From Streptomyces sp. PT12 (GTDB taxonomy: Bacteria > Actinomycetota > Actinomycetes > Streptomycetales > Streptomycetaceae): DNA of 57,690 nt. The stretch is from contig NZ_QEST01000019.1 in assembly GCF_003311645.1 (NCBI RefSeq), positions 1 through 57,690 on the forward strand. Reading direction: 5' to 3'. The stretch's first letter is position 1. Each line of letters begins with the position of its first letter. Shown in pieces: positions 16,946 through 26,645 of the stretch. The position numbers were made by a program, and so were the translations under genes. The notes beneath the pieces were generated by a model. The model ran no database searches. It saw only the letters and a program-made list of their open reading frames with translations, and was not told the DNA's origin.

Positions 16946-17956
16946 TCAGCCCGCCTCCACCACGGAGTCGGCGCGGAACTGCCGGGTGATCTCGGCGGCG
17001 TCCGACAGGCTCGGCGGCTCGGGGGCGTCCATCTCCGGCATCTCGGTCGCCGTGTTCGGGTCGAAGTCCGCGGGGAACTCGGGGGTGCCCTGGAGCAGCA
17101 CGACGCCCATCGTGCTGTAGTCGGCCCACGCGCAGATCGTGGCCTGCACGGGGTAGCCAAGCGACGGATCATCCTCGACGCCGCGCCCGATCTGGCACTT
17201 CAGGAACGCGTCGTCGTTCGAGAAGTCGGACGGCTCGCCCTCCAGCTCGATGCCGCTGTCCTCGGCGTTGGCCTCCTCGGTGGCCAGGCCGAAGAGGGCG
17301 TCGACGCCCGCCTCGGGGTCGGGAACGTCGCCCCACATGCCGCCGACCATCGCGATGATGCCGCCGGGCTCGGGGATGTCGCCGCTCAGGGCGACGTTCG
17401 CGTAGGCCCCGCTGTCGCCCTCCATGTCGGACAGGCCCAGCTCCGCCTGCTCCTCGTCGGAGGGCAGGTCCATGCCGCCCAGATCCTCGGAGCGCGTGAA
17501 CTCGCCGCTGGAGTCCGGCAGGGCCAGCGTGTACACCGTGCCGTCGTCGCTCGGGGCGCCGGTGGCGCCGTCGTCGCCGCCCAGCAGGAAGAACGCGCCA
17601 CCGCCGATCACGGCCAGGGTGGCGATGACCGCGACGACGATGATCGGCGTCCTGTTCTTGCCCGAGCCGGGCGGGGGCGGGCCCCCGGGGTAGCCGCCGG
17701 GCGGCGGGTACTGGCCCGGGGGCGGCGGCTGCTGGCCGTAGGGCCCCGGGGCCTGCGGCTGGCCGTAGGGCGAGCCCTGCGGCGGCCCGGGCGAGCCCGG
17801 CTGCTGCTGCGGGAAGCCGTAGCCGGGGGAGCCCGGTGCCCCGCCCTGGCCGTACGGGTTGCCGCCGCCGGGCGGTGGACCCTGCGGCGGCTGTCCCCCG
17901 TATGGTCCGGGCTGGCCAGGTTGCTGGCCGTAGGGGCCCGGCTGGTTGTAACTCAT
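16946..17956 (-). CDS. Pro/Gly/Gln-rich single-pass membrane protein of unknown function
   Basis: 336 aa. Residues 1-100 are a low-complexity cytoplasmic region of GPYGQQP-type repeats. One transmembrane helix follows at about 105-128 (PIIVVAVIATLAVIGGGAFFLL), then an extracytoplasmic domain of about 205 residues that is acidic and has one pair of cysteines (FLKCQIG and ATICAWAD), probably a disulphide. No enzymatic motif. This layout is common among streptomycete sensor-like or lipoprotein-like membrane proteins of unknown function. ATG start MSYNQPG. It lies opposite clpX across a shared terminator. Confidence 0.85.
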   Translation of the reverse strand: MSYNQPGPYGQQPGQPGPYGGQPPQGPPPGGGNPYGQGGAPGSPGYGFPQQQPGSPGPPQGSPYGQPQAPGPYGQQPPPPGQYPPPGGYPGGPPPPGSGKNRTPIIVVAVIATLAVIGGGAFFLLGGDDGATGAPSDDGTVYTLALPDSSGEFTRSEDLGGMDLPSDEEQAELGLSDMEGDSGAYANVALSGDIPEPGGIIAMVGGMWGDVPDPEAGVDALFGLATEEANAEDSGIELEGEPSDFSNDDAFLKCQIGRGVEDDPSLGYPVQATICAWADYSTMGVVLLQGTPEFPADFDPNTATEMPEMDAPEPPSLSDAAEITRQFRADSVVEAG

Positions 17957-18352
17957 GATGCTCCCCCTCGAGGAACCTGGATATACGCACTACTGCGCAC
18001 ATCCTGTCCGACGAGACGCCTCGCTGTACATTCGCGCGGCGGACCCCTTCGGGCCCCGATGGCCCATCTCCCGGGCCCCGCGGGGGGTTTGCGGCCGGTT
18101 CGCGGTCAGCCGAAGACCTCGCCCGACGCGCCGCCCTGGTCGACGCTCCCGGTCAGCTCCGTCGTGCCTCCCTCGGTGAACGTCCCCGCGCCCGAGGAGA
18201 AGAAGAGGTCCACGGCCTCCTCGGAGTCGTCGACTGGAACGTGCCCCCTGGGAATGCTGAGGCCATGTGGCCGCCGATCATCGTGGCGCCGGGGGAAAGG
18301 CGTCAAAGCCGACCGCGCGGAATCCGATTCGAAGTTGAGACATCCGGCCTCG
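17957..18352. other. Intergenic region with a possible gene fragment
   Basis: About 400 bp between divergent genes; it should hold the promoter of the Pro-rich membrane protein gene and the valS promoter at its right end. The only coding-like stretch is the minus-strand fragment at 18106-18240, listed separately. A GC-only palindrome CCCCGCGGGG lies near 18076. Confidence 0.5.
18106..18240 (-). pseudogene. Possible remnant of a small acidic protein gene
   Basis: About 44 codons ending in TGA with near-uniform G/C third positions and an acidic, serine/glycine-rich product (DDSEEAVDLFFSSGAGTF, TTELTGSVDQGG). The third-position bias stops abruptly at about 18240 and no plausible start precedes it. 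It may be a C-terminal fragment of a lost gene. No family recognised. Confidence 0.3.
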
Positions 18353-18364
18353 TAGACTTGCGCC
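18353..18364 (+). promoter_or_regulatory. Leaderless-type promoter of valS
   Basis: TAGACT at 18353-18358, then 6 nt, then the valS GTG at 18365. This is a near-consensus streptomycete -10, with no ribosome-binding site. The geometry is identical to folC. Confidence 0.6.
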
Positions 18365-20995
18365 GTGACCCAGAACACCCAGCCGCCCGGCACGACCGGG
18401 CCCGCAAGCGCCCCCGCCGATCTGCCGACGCAGTACACGCCGGCCGATGTAGAGGGGAAGCTGTACGAGCGCTGGGTGGAGCGCGGCTATTTCGCGGCGC
18501 ACGCGAAAAGCGACAAAGAGCCGTACACGATCGTCATCCCCCCGCCGAACGTCACGGGCAGCCTCCACCTCGGCCACGCCTTCGAGCACACGCTGATCGA
18601 CGCCCTCACGCGCCGCAAGCGCATGCAGGGGTACGAGACGCTGTGGCAGCCGGGCATGGACCACGCGGGCATCGCCACGCAGAACGTCGTGGAGCGCGAG
18701 TTGGCCAAGGAGGGCATGTCACGCCACGACCTGGGCCGCGAGGCGTTCGTCGAGCGGGTCTGGCGCTGGAAGGCCGAGTCGGGCGGCCAGATCGCGGGGC
18801 AGATGCGGCGCCTCGGCGACGGCGTCGACTGGTCGCGTGAGCGCTTCACGATGGACGAGGGCCTTTCGCGCGCCGTCCGCACCATCTTCAAGCGGCTGCA
18901 CGACGACGGCCTGATCTACCGCGCCGAGCGCATCATCAACTGGTGCCCGCGCTGCCTGACCGCCATCTCCGACATCGAGGTCGAGTACCAGGAGGACGAC
19001 GGCGAGCTGGTCTCCATCCGATACGGCGAGGGCGAGGACTCGCTCGTCGTCGCCACCACCCGCGCCGAGACGATGCTCGGCGACACCGCCGTCGCGGTCC
19101 ACCCCGACGACCCGCGCTACGCGCACCTGGTCGGCCGCGAGATCACGCTGCCGCTGACCGACCGCACGATCCCCGTCGTCGCCGACCCGCACGTGGACCC
19201 GGAGTTCGGCACGGGCGCGGTCAAGGTCACCCCGGCCCACGACCCCAACGACTTCGAGATCGGCCGCCGCCACGGGCTGCCGCAGCTCACGGTCATGGAC
19301 GAGCAGGCGGCGATCACGGTGCACGGCCCATTCCTCGGGCTCGACCGCCTGGAGGCGCGCTCCGCCGTCGTCGGCGCGCTGCGCGCCGAGGGGCGCGTCG
19401 TCGACGAGAAGCGCCCCTACCGGCACTCCGTCGGCCACTGCTCGCGCTGCAAGACCACCGTCGAGCCCCGGCTCTCCCCGCAGTGGTGGGTCAAGGTCGC
19501 CCCGCTGGCCAGGGCGGCGGGCGACGCGGTCAGGGAGGGCCGCGTCACCATCCACCCCAAGGACATGGCGTCGCGCTACTTCGAGTGGGTCGACAACATG
19601 CACGACTGGTGCATCTCACGCCAGTTGTGGTGGGGCCACCGCATCCCCGTCTGGTTCGGGCCCGACGGCGAGATCGTGTGCGTCGGCCCCGACGAGGAGC
19701 CGCCCACGGGCGAGGGCTGGCACCAGGAGACCGACGTCCTCGACACGTGGTTCTCCTCGGCGCTGTGGCCGTTCTCCACGCTGGGCTGGCCCGAGCGGAC
19801 CGAGAGTCTCGCGGCGTTCTACCCCAACTCCGTTCTGGTCACCGGGTACGACATCCTCTTCTTCTGGGTCGTCAGGATGATGATGTTCGGCACCTACGCG
19901 ATGGACGGCGTTCCCCCGTTCCGCGAGGTCGCGCTGCACGGCATGGTCCGCGACCAGTTCGGCAAGAAGATGTCCAAGTCCTTTGGGAACGCGGTCGATC
20001 CGCTCGACTGGATGGACACCTATGGCTCCGACGCGGTCCGTTTCACGCTGGCCCGCGGCGCCAACCCCGGCGTCGACGTCCCGATCGGGGAGGACTGGGT
20101 CCAGGCATCCCGGAACTTCGCGAACAAGATCTGGAACGCCACCCGCTTCGCCCTGCTCAACGGCGCGACCGTCGAAGGCCCCCTGCCGCCCGCCGACGAG
20201 CTGTCCCCCGCCGACCGCTGGATCCTCTCCCGGCTCGGCGCGGTGGTCGCCGAGGTCGACGCGTACTACGAGGACTACCAGTTCGCCAAGCTGAGCGACG
20301 CGCTGTTCCACTTCGCGTGGGACGAGGTCTTCGACTGGTACGTCGAGCTGAGCAAGACGACGTTTGCCGCGGGCGGCGCCCCCGCCGACGCGGCCCGCAG
20401 GGTCCTCGGCGAGGTCCTTGACACCACGCTGCGCCTGCTGCACCCGGTCGTCCCCTTTGTCACCGAGGAGCTGTGGACGACGCTCACCGGGGGCGAGTCC
20501 GTCGTCGTCGCCGCGTGGCCCACCGACCCTGGCTTCCGCGACGCCGACGCCGAGCGGGAGATCGAGGCCGTCAAGCAGCTGGTCACCGAGGTCCGCAGGT
20601 TCCGCGCCGACCAGGGCCTCCAGCCGGGGCAGCGGGTCCCGGCCTCGCTCGACCTGTCGGGCAGCGGCCTGGCGGCGCACGAGGAGGCCGTTCGCGCCCT
20701 GCTGCGCCTCACCGCGCCGGGCGAGGGCTTCTCCGCGACGGCCACGCTGCCCGTCGGCGGCGCGACGGTCGCGCTCGACCTGTCGGGTGCCATCGACTAC
20801 GAGGCGGAGCGCAAGCGGCTGACCAAGGACCTGGCCGCGGCGGAGAAGGAGCTGGCCCAGACCGGCGCCAAGCTCGGGAACGACAGCTTCCTCGCCAAGG
20901 CTCCCGACCACGTCGTGGACAGGATCAGGACCCGCCAGGAGACCGCGAGGGCCGACATCGAGCGGATCACGGCGCAGCTGGCCAGGCTCCCGTAG
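18365..20995 (+). CDS. valS: Valyl-tRNA synthetase
   Basis: 876-aa class I synthetase that charges tRNA-Val. The HIGH-type motif [13 protein letters not shown] lies near residue 60, the editing (CP1) domain at about 190-340 and KMSKSFGN near 535; anticodon-binding and C-terminal coiled-coil domains follow ([19 protein letters not shown]). The length is standard for ValRS. GTG start at 18365 directly behind a TAGACT element, so no T-box or other leader fits in front. folC begins 31 bp downstream with its own promoter-like element. Confidence 0.97.
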   Translation: MTQNTQPPGTTGPASAPADLPTQYTPADVEGKLYERWVERGYFAAHAKSDKEPYTIVIPPPNVTGSLHLGHAFEHTLIDALTRRKRMQGYETLWQPGMDHAGIATQNVVERELAKEGMSRHDLGREAFVERVWRWKAESGGQIAGQMRRLGDGVDWSRERFTMDEGLSRAVRTIFKRLHDDGLIYRAERIINWCPRCLTAISDIEVEYQEDDGELVSIRYGEGEDSLVVATTRAETMLGDTAVAVHPDDPRYAHLVGREITLPLTDRTIPVVADPHVDPEFGTGAVKVTPAHDPNDFEIGRRHGLPQLTVMDEQAAITVHGPFLGLDRLEARSAVVGALRAEGRVVDEKRPYRHSVGHCSRCKTTVEPRLSPQWWVKVAPLARAAGDAVREGRVTIHPKDMASRYFEWVDNMHDWCISRQLWWGHRIPVWFGPDGEIVCVGPDEEPPTGEGWHQETDVLDTWFSSALWPFSTLGWPERTESLAAFYPNSVLVTGYDILFFWVVRMMMFGTYAMDGVPPFREVALHGMVRDQFGKKMSKSFGNAVDPLDWMDTYGSDAVRFTLARGANPGVDVPIGEDWVQASRNFANKIWNATRFALLNGATVEGPLPPADELSPADRWILSRLGAVVAEVDAYYEDYQFAKLSDALFHFAWDEVFDWYVELSKTTFAAGGAPADAARRVLGEVLDTTLRLLHPVVPFVTEELWTTLTGGESVVVAAWPTDPGFRDADAEREIEAVKQLVTEVRRFRADQGLQPGQRVPASLDLSGSGLAAHEEAVRALLRLTAPGEGFSATATLPVGGATVALDLSGAIDYEAERKRLTKDLAAAEKELAQTGAKLGNDSFLAKAPDHVVDRIRTRQETARADIERITAQLARLP

Positions 20996-21014
20996 CGGTG
21001 TCAGGGGGCGTCCG

Positions 21015-21026
21015 TAGACTGGCTGC
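21015..21026 (+). promoter_or_regulatory. Leaderless-type promoter of folC
   Basis: TAGACT at 21015-21020 is followed by 6 nt and the folC GTG at 21027, with no Shine-Dalgarno sequence. No clear -35. Confidence 0.55.
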
Positions 21027-22547
21027 GTGAGTGAGCAGACGGCACCCGGCGCCCCCGACCCCGGCGACCCCTTCGAGGAGATCGTCGCCGCCGAGAGCGA
21101 CCGCGACCCCGATCTGGCCGTGATCGAGGCGGGCAGCCGCACCCTGCGCACCCAGGCGGGGCCCGCCAGGCCCGCGGACCTGCCCGCCAGGCCGGAGGAC
21201 CCGGAGACCGACCGCGCGCTGCGCGAGGTCGAGGCCGAGCTGGCCAAGCGCTGGCCCGAGACCAAGCTCGACCCCTCGGTGGTCCGCATCGAGGCCCTGA
21301 TGGACGTGCTGGGCCAGCCGCAGCGCTCCTACCCCGCGATCCACATCACCGGGACGAACGGCAAGACCAGCACGGCCCGCATGATCGAGGCGCTGCTCGA
21401 GGCGTTCGACCTGCGCACGGGGCGCTTCGCCAGCCCGCACGTCCAGTCGATCACCGAGCGCATCAGCGTCGACGGCGCGCCCATCCCGGCCGACCGCTTC
21501 GTCGCCGCGTACGAGGACATCAGGCCCTATCTCGACCTGGTGGACGAGCGGCAGGGGTACCGCCTGTCGTTCTTCGAAGTGCTCACGGGCATGGCGTACG
21601 CGGTGTTCGCCGACGCCCCCGTGGACGTCGCCGTGGTCGAGGTCGGCATGGGCGGCACCTGGGACGCGACGAACGTCGTGGACGCCCAGGTCGCGGTCCT
21701 CACGCCCATCGCCCTCGACCACACCGACCGGCTCGGTGACACGCCCGAGGCGATCGCCGTGGAGAAGGCCGGGATCGTCAAGGCCGACTCCCGCGTGGTG
21801 CTCGCCCAGCAGACCGTCGAGGCCGCGGCCGTGGTGCTGCGCCGCGCGGTCGAGGTGGACGCGACGGTCGCGCGCGAGGGCCTGGAGTTCGGCGTGCTCT
21901 CCCGCGAGGTCGCGGTCGGCGGGCAGATGCTGACGCTGCGCGGGCTCGGCGGCGAGTACTCCGAGGTGTTCCTGCCGCTGTACGGCGAGCACATGGCGCA
22001 CAACGCCGCGGTGGCGCTCGCCGCGGTTGAGGCGTTCTTCGGGGTGGGCGAGAGCAGACCCGCGGCCCCGCTCGACATCGACGTGGTGCGGGCGGCGTTC
22101 GCCTCCGTCACCTCCCCCGCGCGCCTCGAAGTGGTGCGCACCAGCCCGACGGTGCTGCTCGACGCCGCGCACAACCCCGCGGGGGCCAGGGCCACCGCGG
22201 CGGCCGTCACCGAGGCGTTCGGCTTCAGCAGGCTCATCGGTGTGGTGGGCGCGAGCGAGGGCAAGGATGTGCGGGGCCTGCTTGAGGCGTTCGAGCCCGT
22301 CCTGGGCGAGGTCGTCATCACACGGAACGCCAGCCACCGCGCCATGGACGCCGACGCGCTGGCCGCCGTGGCCGTCGAGGTCTTCGGCGAGGACCGGGTC
22401 GTCGTCGAGCCGCGCCTCGACGACGCGCTTGACGCGGCGATCGCCCTGGCCGAGGAGGAGCACGAGTACGCCGGGGCCGGGGTGCTGGTCACCGGCTCGG
22501 TCATCACGGCGGGCGAGGCCAGGCTGCTGCTGAGGAGGGGTGCCTGA
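21027..22547 (+). CDS. folC: Folylpolyglutamate synthase / dihydrofolate synthase
   Basis: 506-aa Mur-ligase-type enzyme that adds glutamate to folates. The P-loop HITGTNGKTSTARMIEALL lies near residues 105-123; further motifs are SPHVQSITERI, VVEVGMGGTWDATN and DAAHNPAGARA. There is an N-terminal extension of about 65 residues before the Mur-like core, mostly acidic and Pro/Ala-rich, of unknown role but common in streptomycete FolC. GTG start. The stop overlaps the next gene (TGATG). Confidence 0.95.
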   Translation: MSEQTAPGAPDPGDPFEEIVAAESDRDPDLAVIEAGSRTLRTQAGPARPADLPARPEDPETDRALREVEAELAKRWPETKLDPSVVRIEALMDVLGQPQRSYPAIHITGTNGKTSTARMIEALLEAFDLRTGRFASPHVQSITERISVDGAPIPADRFVAAYEDIRPYLDLVDERQGYRLSFFEVLTGMAYAVFADAPVDVAVVEVGMGGTWDATNVVDAQVAVLTPIALDHTDRLGDTPEAIAVEKAGIVKADSRVVLAQQTVEAAAVVLRRAVEVDATVAREGLEFGVLSREVAVGGQMLTLRGLGGEYSEVFLPLYGEHMAHNAAVALAAVEAFFGVGESRPAAPLDIDVVRAAFASVTSPARLEVVRTSPTVLLDAAHNPAGARATAAAVTEAFGFSRLIGVVGASEGKDVRGLLEAFEPVLGEVVITRNASHRAMDADALAAVAVEVFGEDRVVVEPRLDDALDAAIALAEEEHEYAGAGVLVTGSVITAGEARLLLRRGA

Positions 22548-22903
22548 TGCGCACGCTGTGCTCCGCGACGCTGGTTGGCGAGTTCATCGTGATCGGCCTG
22601 GCGGGGCTGGTCGCGATGCGGACCTCCGACGTGCCAAGCGGCACGCTGTGGGCCGTCAGCGGGACGGCGATGGTCCTGTCGCTGCTGCTGTGCGGCATGG
22701 TCGGCAGACCCGGGGGCGTGCGGCTCGGCTGGGTGCTCCAGGCGGGCCTGGTCGCCAGCGGCTTTGTGATCCCCGCGATGTTCCTGCTCGGCACCGCGTT
22801 CGCCGCGCTGTGGTGGGCCTCGGTGCACTACGGCCGCCTCGTCGACCAGCTCAAGGCGGCGCGCGCCGCGTCGGGGAGCGGCGCCGGGGCACCCGTGCGC
22901 TGA
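22547..22903 (+). CDS. DUF4233 small membrane protein
   Basis: 118 aa with three or four hydrophobic helices (LVGEFIVIGLAGLVAM, GTAMVLSLLLCGMVG, VLQAGLVASGFVIPAMFLLGTAFAALWW) and a short cytoplasmic C-terminus. It is translationally coupled to folC by a 1-nt overlap. DUF4233 proteins sit between folC and ndk in most actinobacteria; the function is unknown. It begins MRTLCSATLVGEFI with an ATG. Confidence 0.9.
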   Translation: MRTLCSATLVGEFIVIGLAGLVAMRTSDVPSGTLWAVSGTAMVLSLLLCGMVGRPGGVRLGWVLQAGLVASGFVIPAMFLLGTAFAALWWASVHYGRLVDQLKAARAASGSGAGAPVR

Positions 22904-22991
22904 GCGGTGCCGCCGCACCGGTAATCTCTCCCTGGCGTCGTACGCCCCCTTATTCCCTTGGTTTTCGAGGTTCTTCGAGGAGCCGCCTGAT

Positions 22992-23405
22992 ATGAGCCAG
23001 CGCACCCTTGTCCTTCTGAAGCCGGACGCGGTCGCCAGGGGGTTGATCGGTGAGATCGTCGGCCGGATCGAGCGGAAGGCGGGCTGGGCCATCACCGCGC
23101 TTGAGCTGCGCACCCTGGACCGGGCCACGCTGGAGACGCATTACGCCGAGCACGTCGGACGGCCGTTCTACGAGCCGCTCATCGCGTTCATGGCGGGGGC
23201 GCCCAGCGTGGTGATGGTGGTCGAGGGCGAGCGGGTCATCGAGGGGGTGCGCGCGCTGGCCGGGCCGACCGATCCGATCGCCGCCGCCCCGGGCTCCATT
23301 CGCGGCGACTTCGGCACCGTGGTCAGGGAGAATCTGATCCACGCCTCCGACTCCGAAGAGTCGGCGGAGCGCGAGCTGAAGATCTTCTTCCCCGGCGGCG
23401 CCTGA
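22992..23405 (+). CDS. ndk: Nucleoside diphosphate kinase
   Basis: 137-aa enzyme that transfers the gamma phosphate from ATP to NDPs through a phosphohistidine. The active-site His lies in NLIHASDS near residue 117; the N-terminus RTLVLLKPDAVARGLIGEI and the IRGDFG segment are canonical. ATG at 22992 with GAGGAG about 8 nt upstream. TAATCT at 22922 is a possible -10. Confidence 0.97.
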   Translation: MSQRTLVLLKPDAVARGLIGEIVGRIERKAGWAITALELRTLDRATLETHYAEHVGRPFYEPLIAFMAGAPSVVMVVEGERVIEGVRALAGPTDPIAAAPGSIRGDFGTVVRENLIHASDSEESAERELKIFFPGGA

Positions 23406-23723
23406 CCCGCCGCACGGCGTGAGGTTCCCCTCGCCGGGGGGCGCGGAGAGTTCGCCTGAATGCAGTCTTTTGTTCGCACCCGTACAGTCGAACGGCGGAA
23501 CCCGTTCCCCGAACACGCCGTCACCATGATGGAGGGTGGACCACGTTCCGCCGACAATGGCGAAAGCGGCGCTCCGGCGCTCCGTGTTCGACCGGCCGTG
23601 GATACGATGGCATCGACGCCACCTCATTCCCGCACCCGCGGGGACCCGTAAGGCGCGTCGTTCATCGCACCCCTGCCGACCTCCCGCACAAATCGCTCCA
23701 GCTGGAAGGCCAGATGTATCCCT
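23406..23723. other. mreB upstream region
   Basis: 318 bp between ndk and mreB with no convincing ORF. It includes a short GC hairpin after ndk and TACAGT near 23500 and TACGAT at 23603-23608 as possible -10 hexamers. mreB of streptomycetes has complex, developmentally controlled promoters, and this is the only room for them. No sure operator recognised. Confidence 0.45.
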
Positions 23724-24755
23724 ATGGCGAACAATATGTCGTTCATCGGCCGTGACATGGCAGTCGACCTCGGGACGGCCAACACGCTGGTGTACGTCAG
23801 AGGTCGAGGGATTGTCCTCAACGAACCGTCGGTCGTCGCGATCAACACCAATACGGGCAACATCCTCGCGGTCGGCGCCGAAGCGAAGAAGATGATCGGC
23901 CGCACCCCGGGCAACATCGTGGCGGTGCGCCCCCTGAAGGACGGCGTCATCGCCGACTTCGAGATCACCGAGCGCATGCTGCGGTACTTCATCCTGAAGA
24001 TCCACAAGCGGCGTTATCTCGCCCGCCCGCGCGTCGTGGTGTGTGTTCCCTCCGGTATCACGGGCGTTGAGCGCCGCGCCGTGATCGAGGCGTCCACGCA
24101 GGCGGGCGCGCGTCAGGTGCACATCATCGAGGAGCCGATGGCCGCGGCGATCGGCTCGGGCCTCCCGGTGCACGAGGCGACCGGGAACATGGTGGTCGAC
24201 ATCGGCGGCGGCACGACGGAGGTCGCGGTCATCTCGCTGGGCGGCATCGTGACCGCCCAGTCGATCCGCGTCGCGGGCGACGAGCTCGACAACGCGATCA
24301 TCCAGCACATCAAGAAGGAGTACAGCCTCCTGCTGGGCGAGCGCACCGCGGAGAGCATCAAGATCACGATCGGCTCGGCCCACGAGATGGACCAGGACGA
24401 GCACACCGAGATCCGCGGCCGCGACCTGGTCAGCGGCCTGCCCAAGACGGTGGTCATCTCGTCGGCCGAGGTGCGCAAGGCCATGGAGGAGCCGGTCAAC
24501 GCCATCGTGGACGCCGTCAAGACCACGCTGGACAAGTGCCCGCCCGAGCTGTCGGGTGACATCATGGACCGCGGCATCGTGCTCACCGGGGGCGGCGCCC
24601 TGCTGCGCGGCCTCGACGAGCGGCTCCGCAAGGAGACCGGCATGCCCATTCACATCGCCGAGGACCCGCTGGACTCGGTCGCCCTGGGCTCGGGCAAGTG
24701 CGTCGAGGAGTTCGAGGCGCTCCAGCAGGTCCTGGACGCCCAGCCCAGGCGGTAA
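23724..24755 (+). CDS. mreB: Rod shape/spore-wall actin homolog MreB
   Basis: 343-aa bacterial actin. Phosphate-binding and adenosine motifs are intact ([15 protein letters not shown] at the N-terminus, [17 protein letters not shown] near 155-171, [14 protein letters not shown] near 285). In streptomycetes MreB is dispensable for hyphal growth but needed for a normal spore wall. First gene of mreB-mreC-mreD-pbp2-rodA. ATG start at 23724; an 81-bp gap separates it from mreC. Confidence 0.97.
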   Translation: MANNMSFIGRDMAVDLGTANTLVYVRGRGIVLNEPSVVAINTNTGNILAVGAEAKKMIGRTPGNIVAVRPLKDGVIADFEITERMLRYFILKIHKRRYLARPRVVVCVPSGITGVERRAVIEASTQAGARQVHIIEEPMAAAIGSGLPVHEATGNMVVDIGGGTTEVAVISLGGIVTAQSIRVAGDELDNAIIQHIKKEYSLLLGERTAESIKITIGSAHEMDQDEHTEIRGRDLVSGLPKTVVISSAEVRKAMEEPVNAIVDAVKTTLDKCPPELSGDIMDRGIVLTGGGALLRGLDERLRKETGMPIHIAEDPLDSVALGSGKCVEEFEALQQVLDAQPRR

Positions 24756-24836
24756 CGCCCGCGGCCCGCCCAGGGACCGATCCGCCCCGCGGATCGTCAG
24801 CCCAGATCCACGACCAGAAAGGCACGGCCGCCGCAC

Positions 24837-25928
24837 GTGAGGGACACCCGAGAGAGCCGGCTGCTTCTCGTACTGCTGGTCTCCATCGCCTTCGCCCTGA
24901 TCACGATGGACATCCGCAGCGGCGAGAACTCCCCGCTCGACGGCGCGCGCGAGGCCGCCGCCTCGGTCTTCGGCCCGGTCGAGGAGGGCGTCGCCGGCGC
25001 GGTCGACCCCGTCGCCAACGCCATCTCGGCCGTCCGCGAGTCCGGCGACCGGCACGACCGCATCAGCGAGTTGGAGCGGGAGAACGCGGAGCTGCGGCAG
25101 CAGCTCGGCAGCGACGCGCACCGCGATTCGCGCATAGAGCAGCTGGACGACCTGCTGCGCACATCGGGCGCGGGGCGGTACGGCATCGTGGGGGCTCAGG
25201 TCATCGCGATCGGGTCCAAGCAGGGCTTCTCCTGGACCGTCACGATCGACGCGGGCACGGACGACGGCATCACGCGCGACATGACCGTGCTCAACGGCGA
25301 GGGCCTGGTGGGCCGCGTCACCACGGTCGGCCCTGGCACCGCGACCGTTCTGCTCGCCAACGACCCGGACTTCACGGTTGGCACGCGCCTCGAGGACAGC
25401 GAGGAGCTCGGCTTCGCCACGGGCCGCGGCGACAACACCCTGGATGTGCAGCTGCTCAACCAGAAGGCGGAGGTGGAGGAGGGCGACCGGCTCGTCACCT
25501 TCGGCTCCGAGGAGAACCGCCCGTTCGTGCCCGGCGTTCCCGTGGGCGAGGTGGTGAGCGTGGACCGTTCCAACGGCGACCTCACCAGGACCGTCCAGGT
25601 GCGCCCCTATGTGGCGTTCACCCAGCTCGACCTCGTCGGCGTGGTGGTCGAGCCGCCGCGCGACAACCCCCGCGACAGCGTGCTGCCGCCCCGGCCCGAG
25701 GACGAGGCGCGGGACGAGCGCGAGGGGCGCGAGGGGCGGAACGAACGGTCGGAGAACGCCGTCGAAGAGAGCGCCGCTGAAGAGAACGCCGTCGAAGAGA
25801 ACGCCGCTGAAGAGGACGACGTTGAAGAGGGCGACGTCGAACAGAACGCCGGTACGGACGTGGACGGAGGCACCGAGGAAGGCGCCGACGCAGCGGACGC
25901 CGACGACGACCCGGCCACCAGGAGCTGA
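24837..25928 (+). CDS. mreC: Rod shape-determining protein MreC
   Basis: 363 aa. N-terminal transmembrane helix (LLLVLLVSIAFALITMDI, about 7-24), coiled coil (ISELERENAELRQQL), then the double beta-barrel periplasmic domain (AQVIAIGSKQGF, DGITRDMTVLNGEGLVGRV, RPFVPGVPVGEV). It links MreB to the cell-wall synthases. After about residue 285 there is an acidic repeat tail (ENAVEESAAEENAVEENAAE) of roughly 75 residues that is not part of the MreC fold. GTG start with AGAAAGG upstream. Confidence 0.96.
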   Translation: MRDTRESRLLLVLLVSIAFALITMDIRSGENSPLDGAREAAASVFGPVEEGVAGAVDPVANAISAVRESGDRHDRISELERENAELRQQLGSDAHRDSRIEQLDDLLRTSGAGRYGIVGAQVIAIGSKQGFSWTVTIDAGTDDGITRDMTVLNGEGLVGRVTTVGPGTATVLLANDPDFTVGTRLEDSEELGFATGRGDNTLDVQLLNQKAEVEEGDRLVTFGSEENRPFVPGVPVGEVVSVDRSNGDLTRTVQVRPYVAFTQLDLVGVVVEPPRDNPRDSVLPPRPEDEARDEREGREGRNERSENAVEESAAEENAVEENAAEEDDVEEGDVEQNAGTDVDGGTEEGADAADADDDPATRS

Positions 25929-25931
25929 CCG

Positions 25932-26645
25932 ATGCGCGTCACCCGTACCCTGCTCGCCACCCTGCTCGTGGCCGTGGCGCTCGTCGTGCAGGTCAGCGTG
26001 CTGGCCAGGCTCCAACTTCCGGGCGCCACGCCCGATCTGCTGCTGCTGACCGTCCTCGGCCTCGCCCTGGTCTACGGCCATGTCGGCGGCTGCCTCGTGG
26101 GGTTCACCGCGGGGCTGCTCGCCGACCTCGCGCCCCCGGCCGACCACGCGGTGGGCCGTTATGCCCTGGTGCTGTGCGTCGTCGGCTATGCCGCGGGGCT
26201 GACCAAGCCCGAGGGCGGGCAGCACCGTTCGGCCACCGTGCCCATGCTGGTCGTGGCCGCGGGCGCGGCCAGCTCGACGCTGCTGTACGCGGGCGTGGGG
26301 GCGCTCGTCGGCGACACCGCGGCGCGCGACGTCGGCCTGACCAACCTGCTGCTGACCGCGACGATCTACGACCTGCTGCTCGCACCGTTCACCGTGCCGC
26401 TGGTGATGGCCTTGGCGCGCCGCCTGGAGAGCGACCCGCTCGCCGGGGACGGCGGCCCCGGCGGCTCGGCGGGCCTTGAGGCGCCCGTGAGCTGGCTGGG
26501 CGGCGGGGGCACCGGTCTGCGCACGCGCGCCCCCCGGCGCACGCGGTACGGCAAGGCGTCGAGCGTCGGTGGCCCGCGTTCCACGCTGCTCAGCCGCTCG
26601 GCGCGCAACCGGGCCGGAAGGATCAAGGGAGTGAAGCGGCTGTGA
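25932..26645 (+). CDS. mreD: Rod shape-determining protein MreD
   Basis: 237-aa integral membrane protein with about five helices; LLLLTVLGLALVYGHVGGCLVGFTAG type segments are typical of MreD. ATG 3 bp after the mreC stop. The last 65 residues are a basic, Gly/Arg-rich cytoplasmic extension (APRRTRYGKASSVGG) beyond the usual MreD length. The stop overlaps the pbp2 start. Confidence 0.93.
   Translation: MRVTRTLLATLLVAVALVVQVSVLARLQLPGATPDLLLLTVLGLALVYGHVGGCLVGFTAGLLADLAPPADHAVGRYALVLCVVGYAAGLTKPEGGQHRSATVPMLVVAAGAASSTLLYAGVGALVGDTAARDVGLTNLLLTATIYDLLLAPFTVPLVMALARRLESDPLAGDGGPGGSAGLEAPVSWLGGGGTGLRTRAPRRTRYGKASSVGGPRSTLLSRSARNRAGRIKGVKRL

Noticed and set aside
18300-18364. T-box riboswitch in front of valS
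   Set aside because: A TAGACT element 6 nt before the GTG leaves no leader, and no specifier stem or T-box sequence is seen.
22950-26225. 1091-codon open frame antisense to ndk-mreB-mreC
   Set aside because: It crosses several real genes and is composition-driven.
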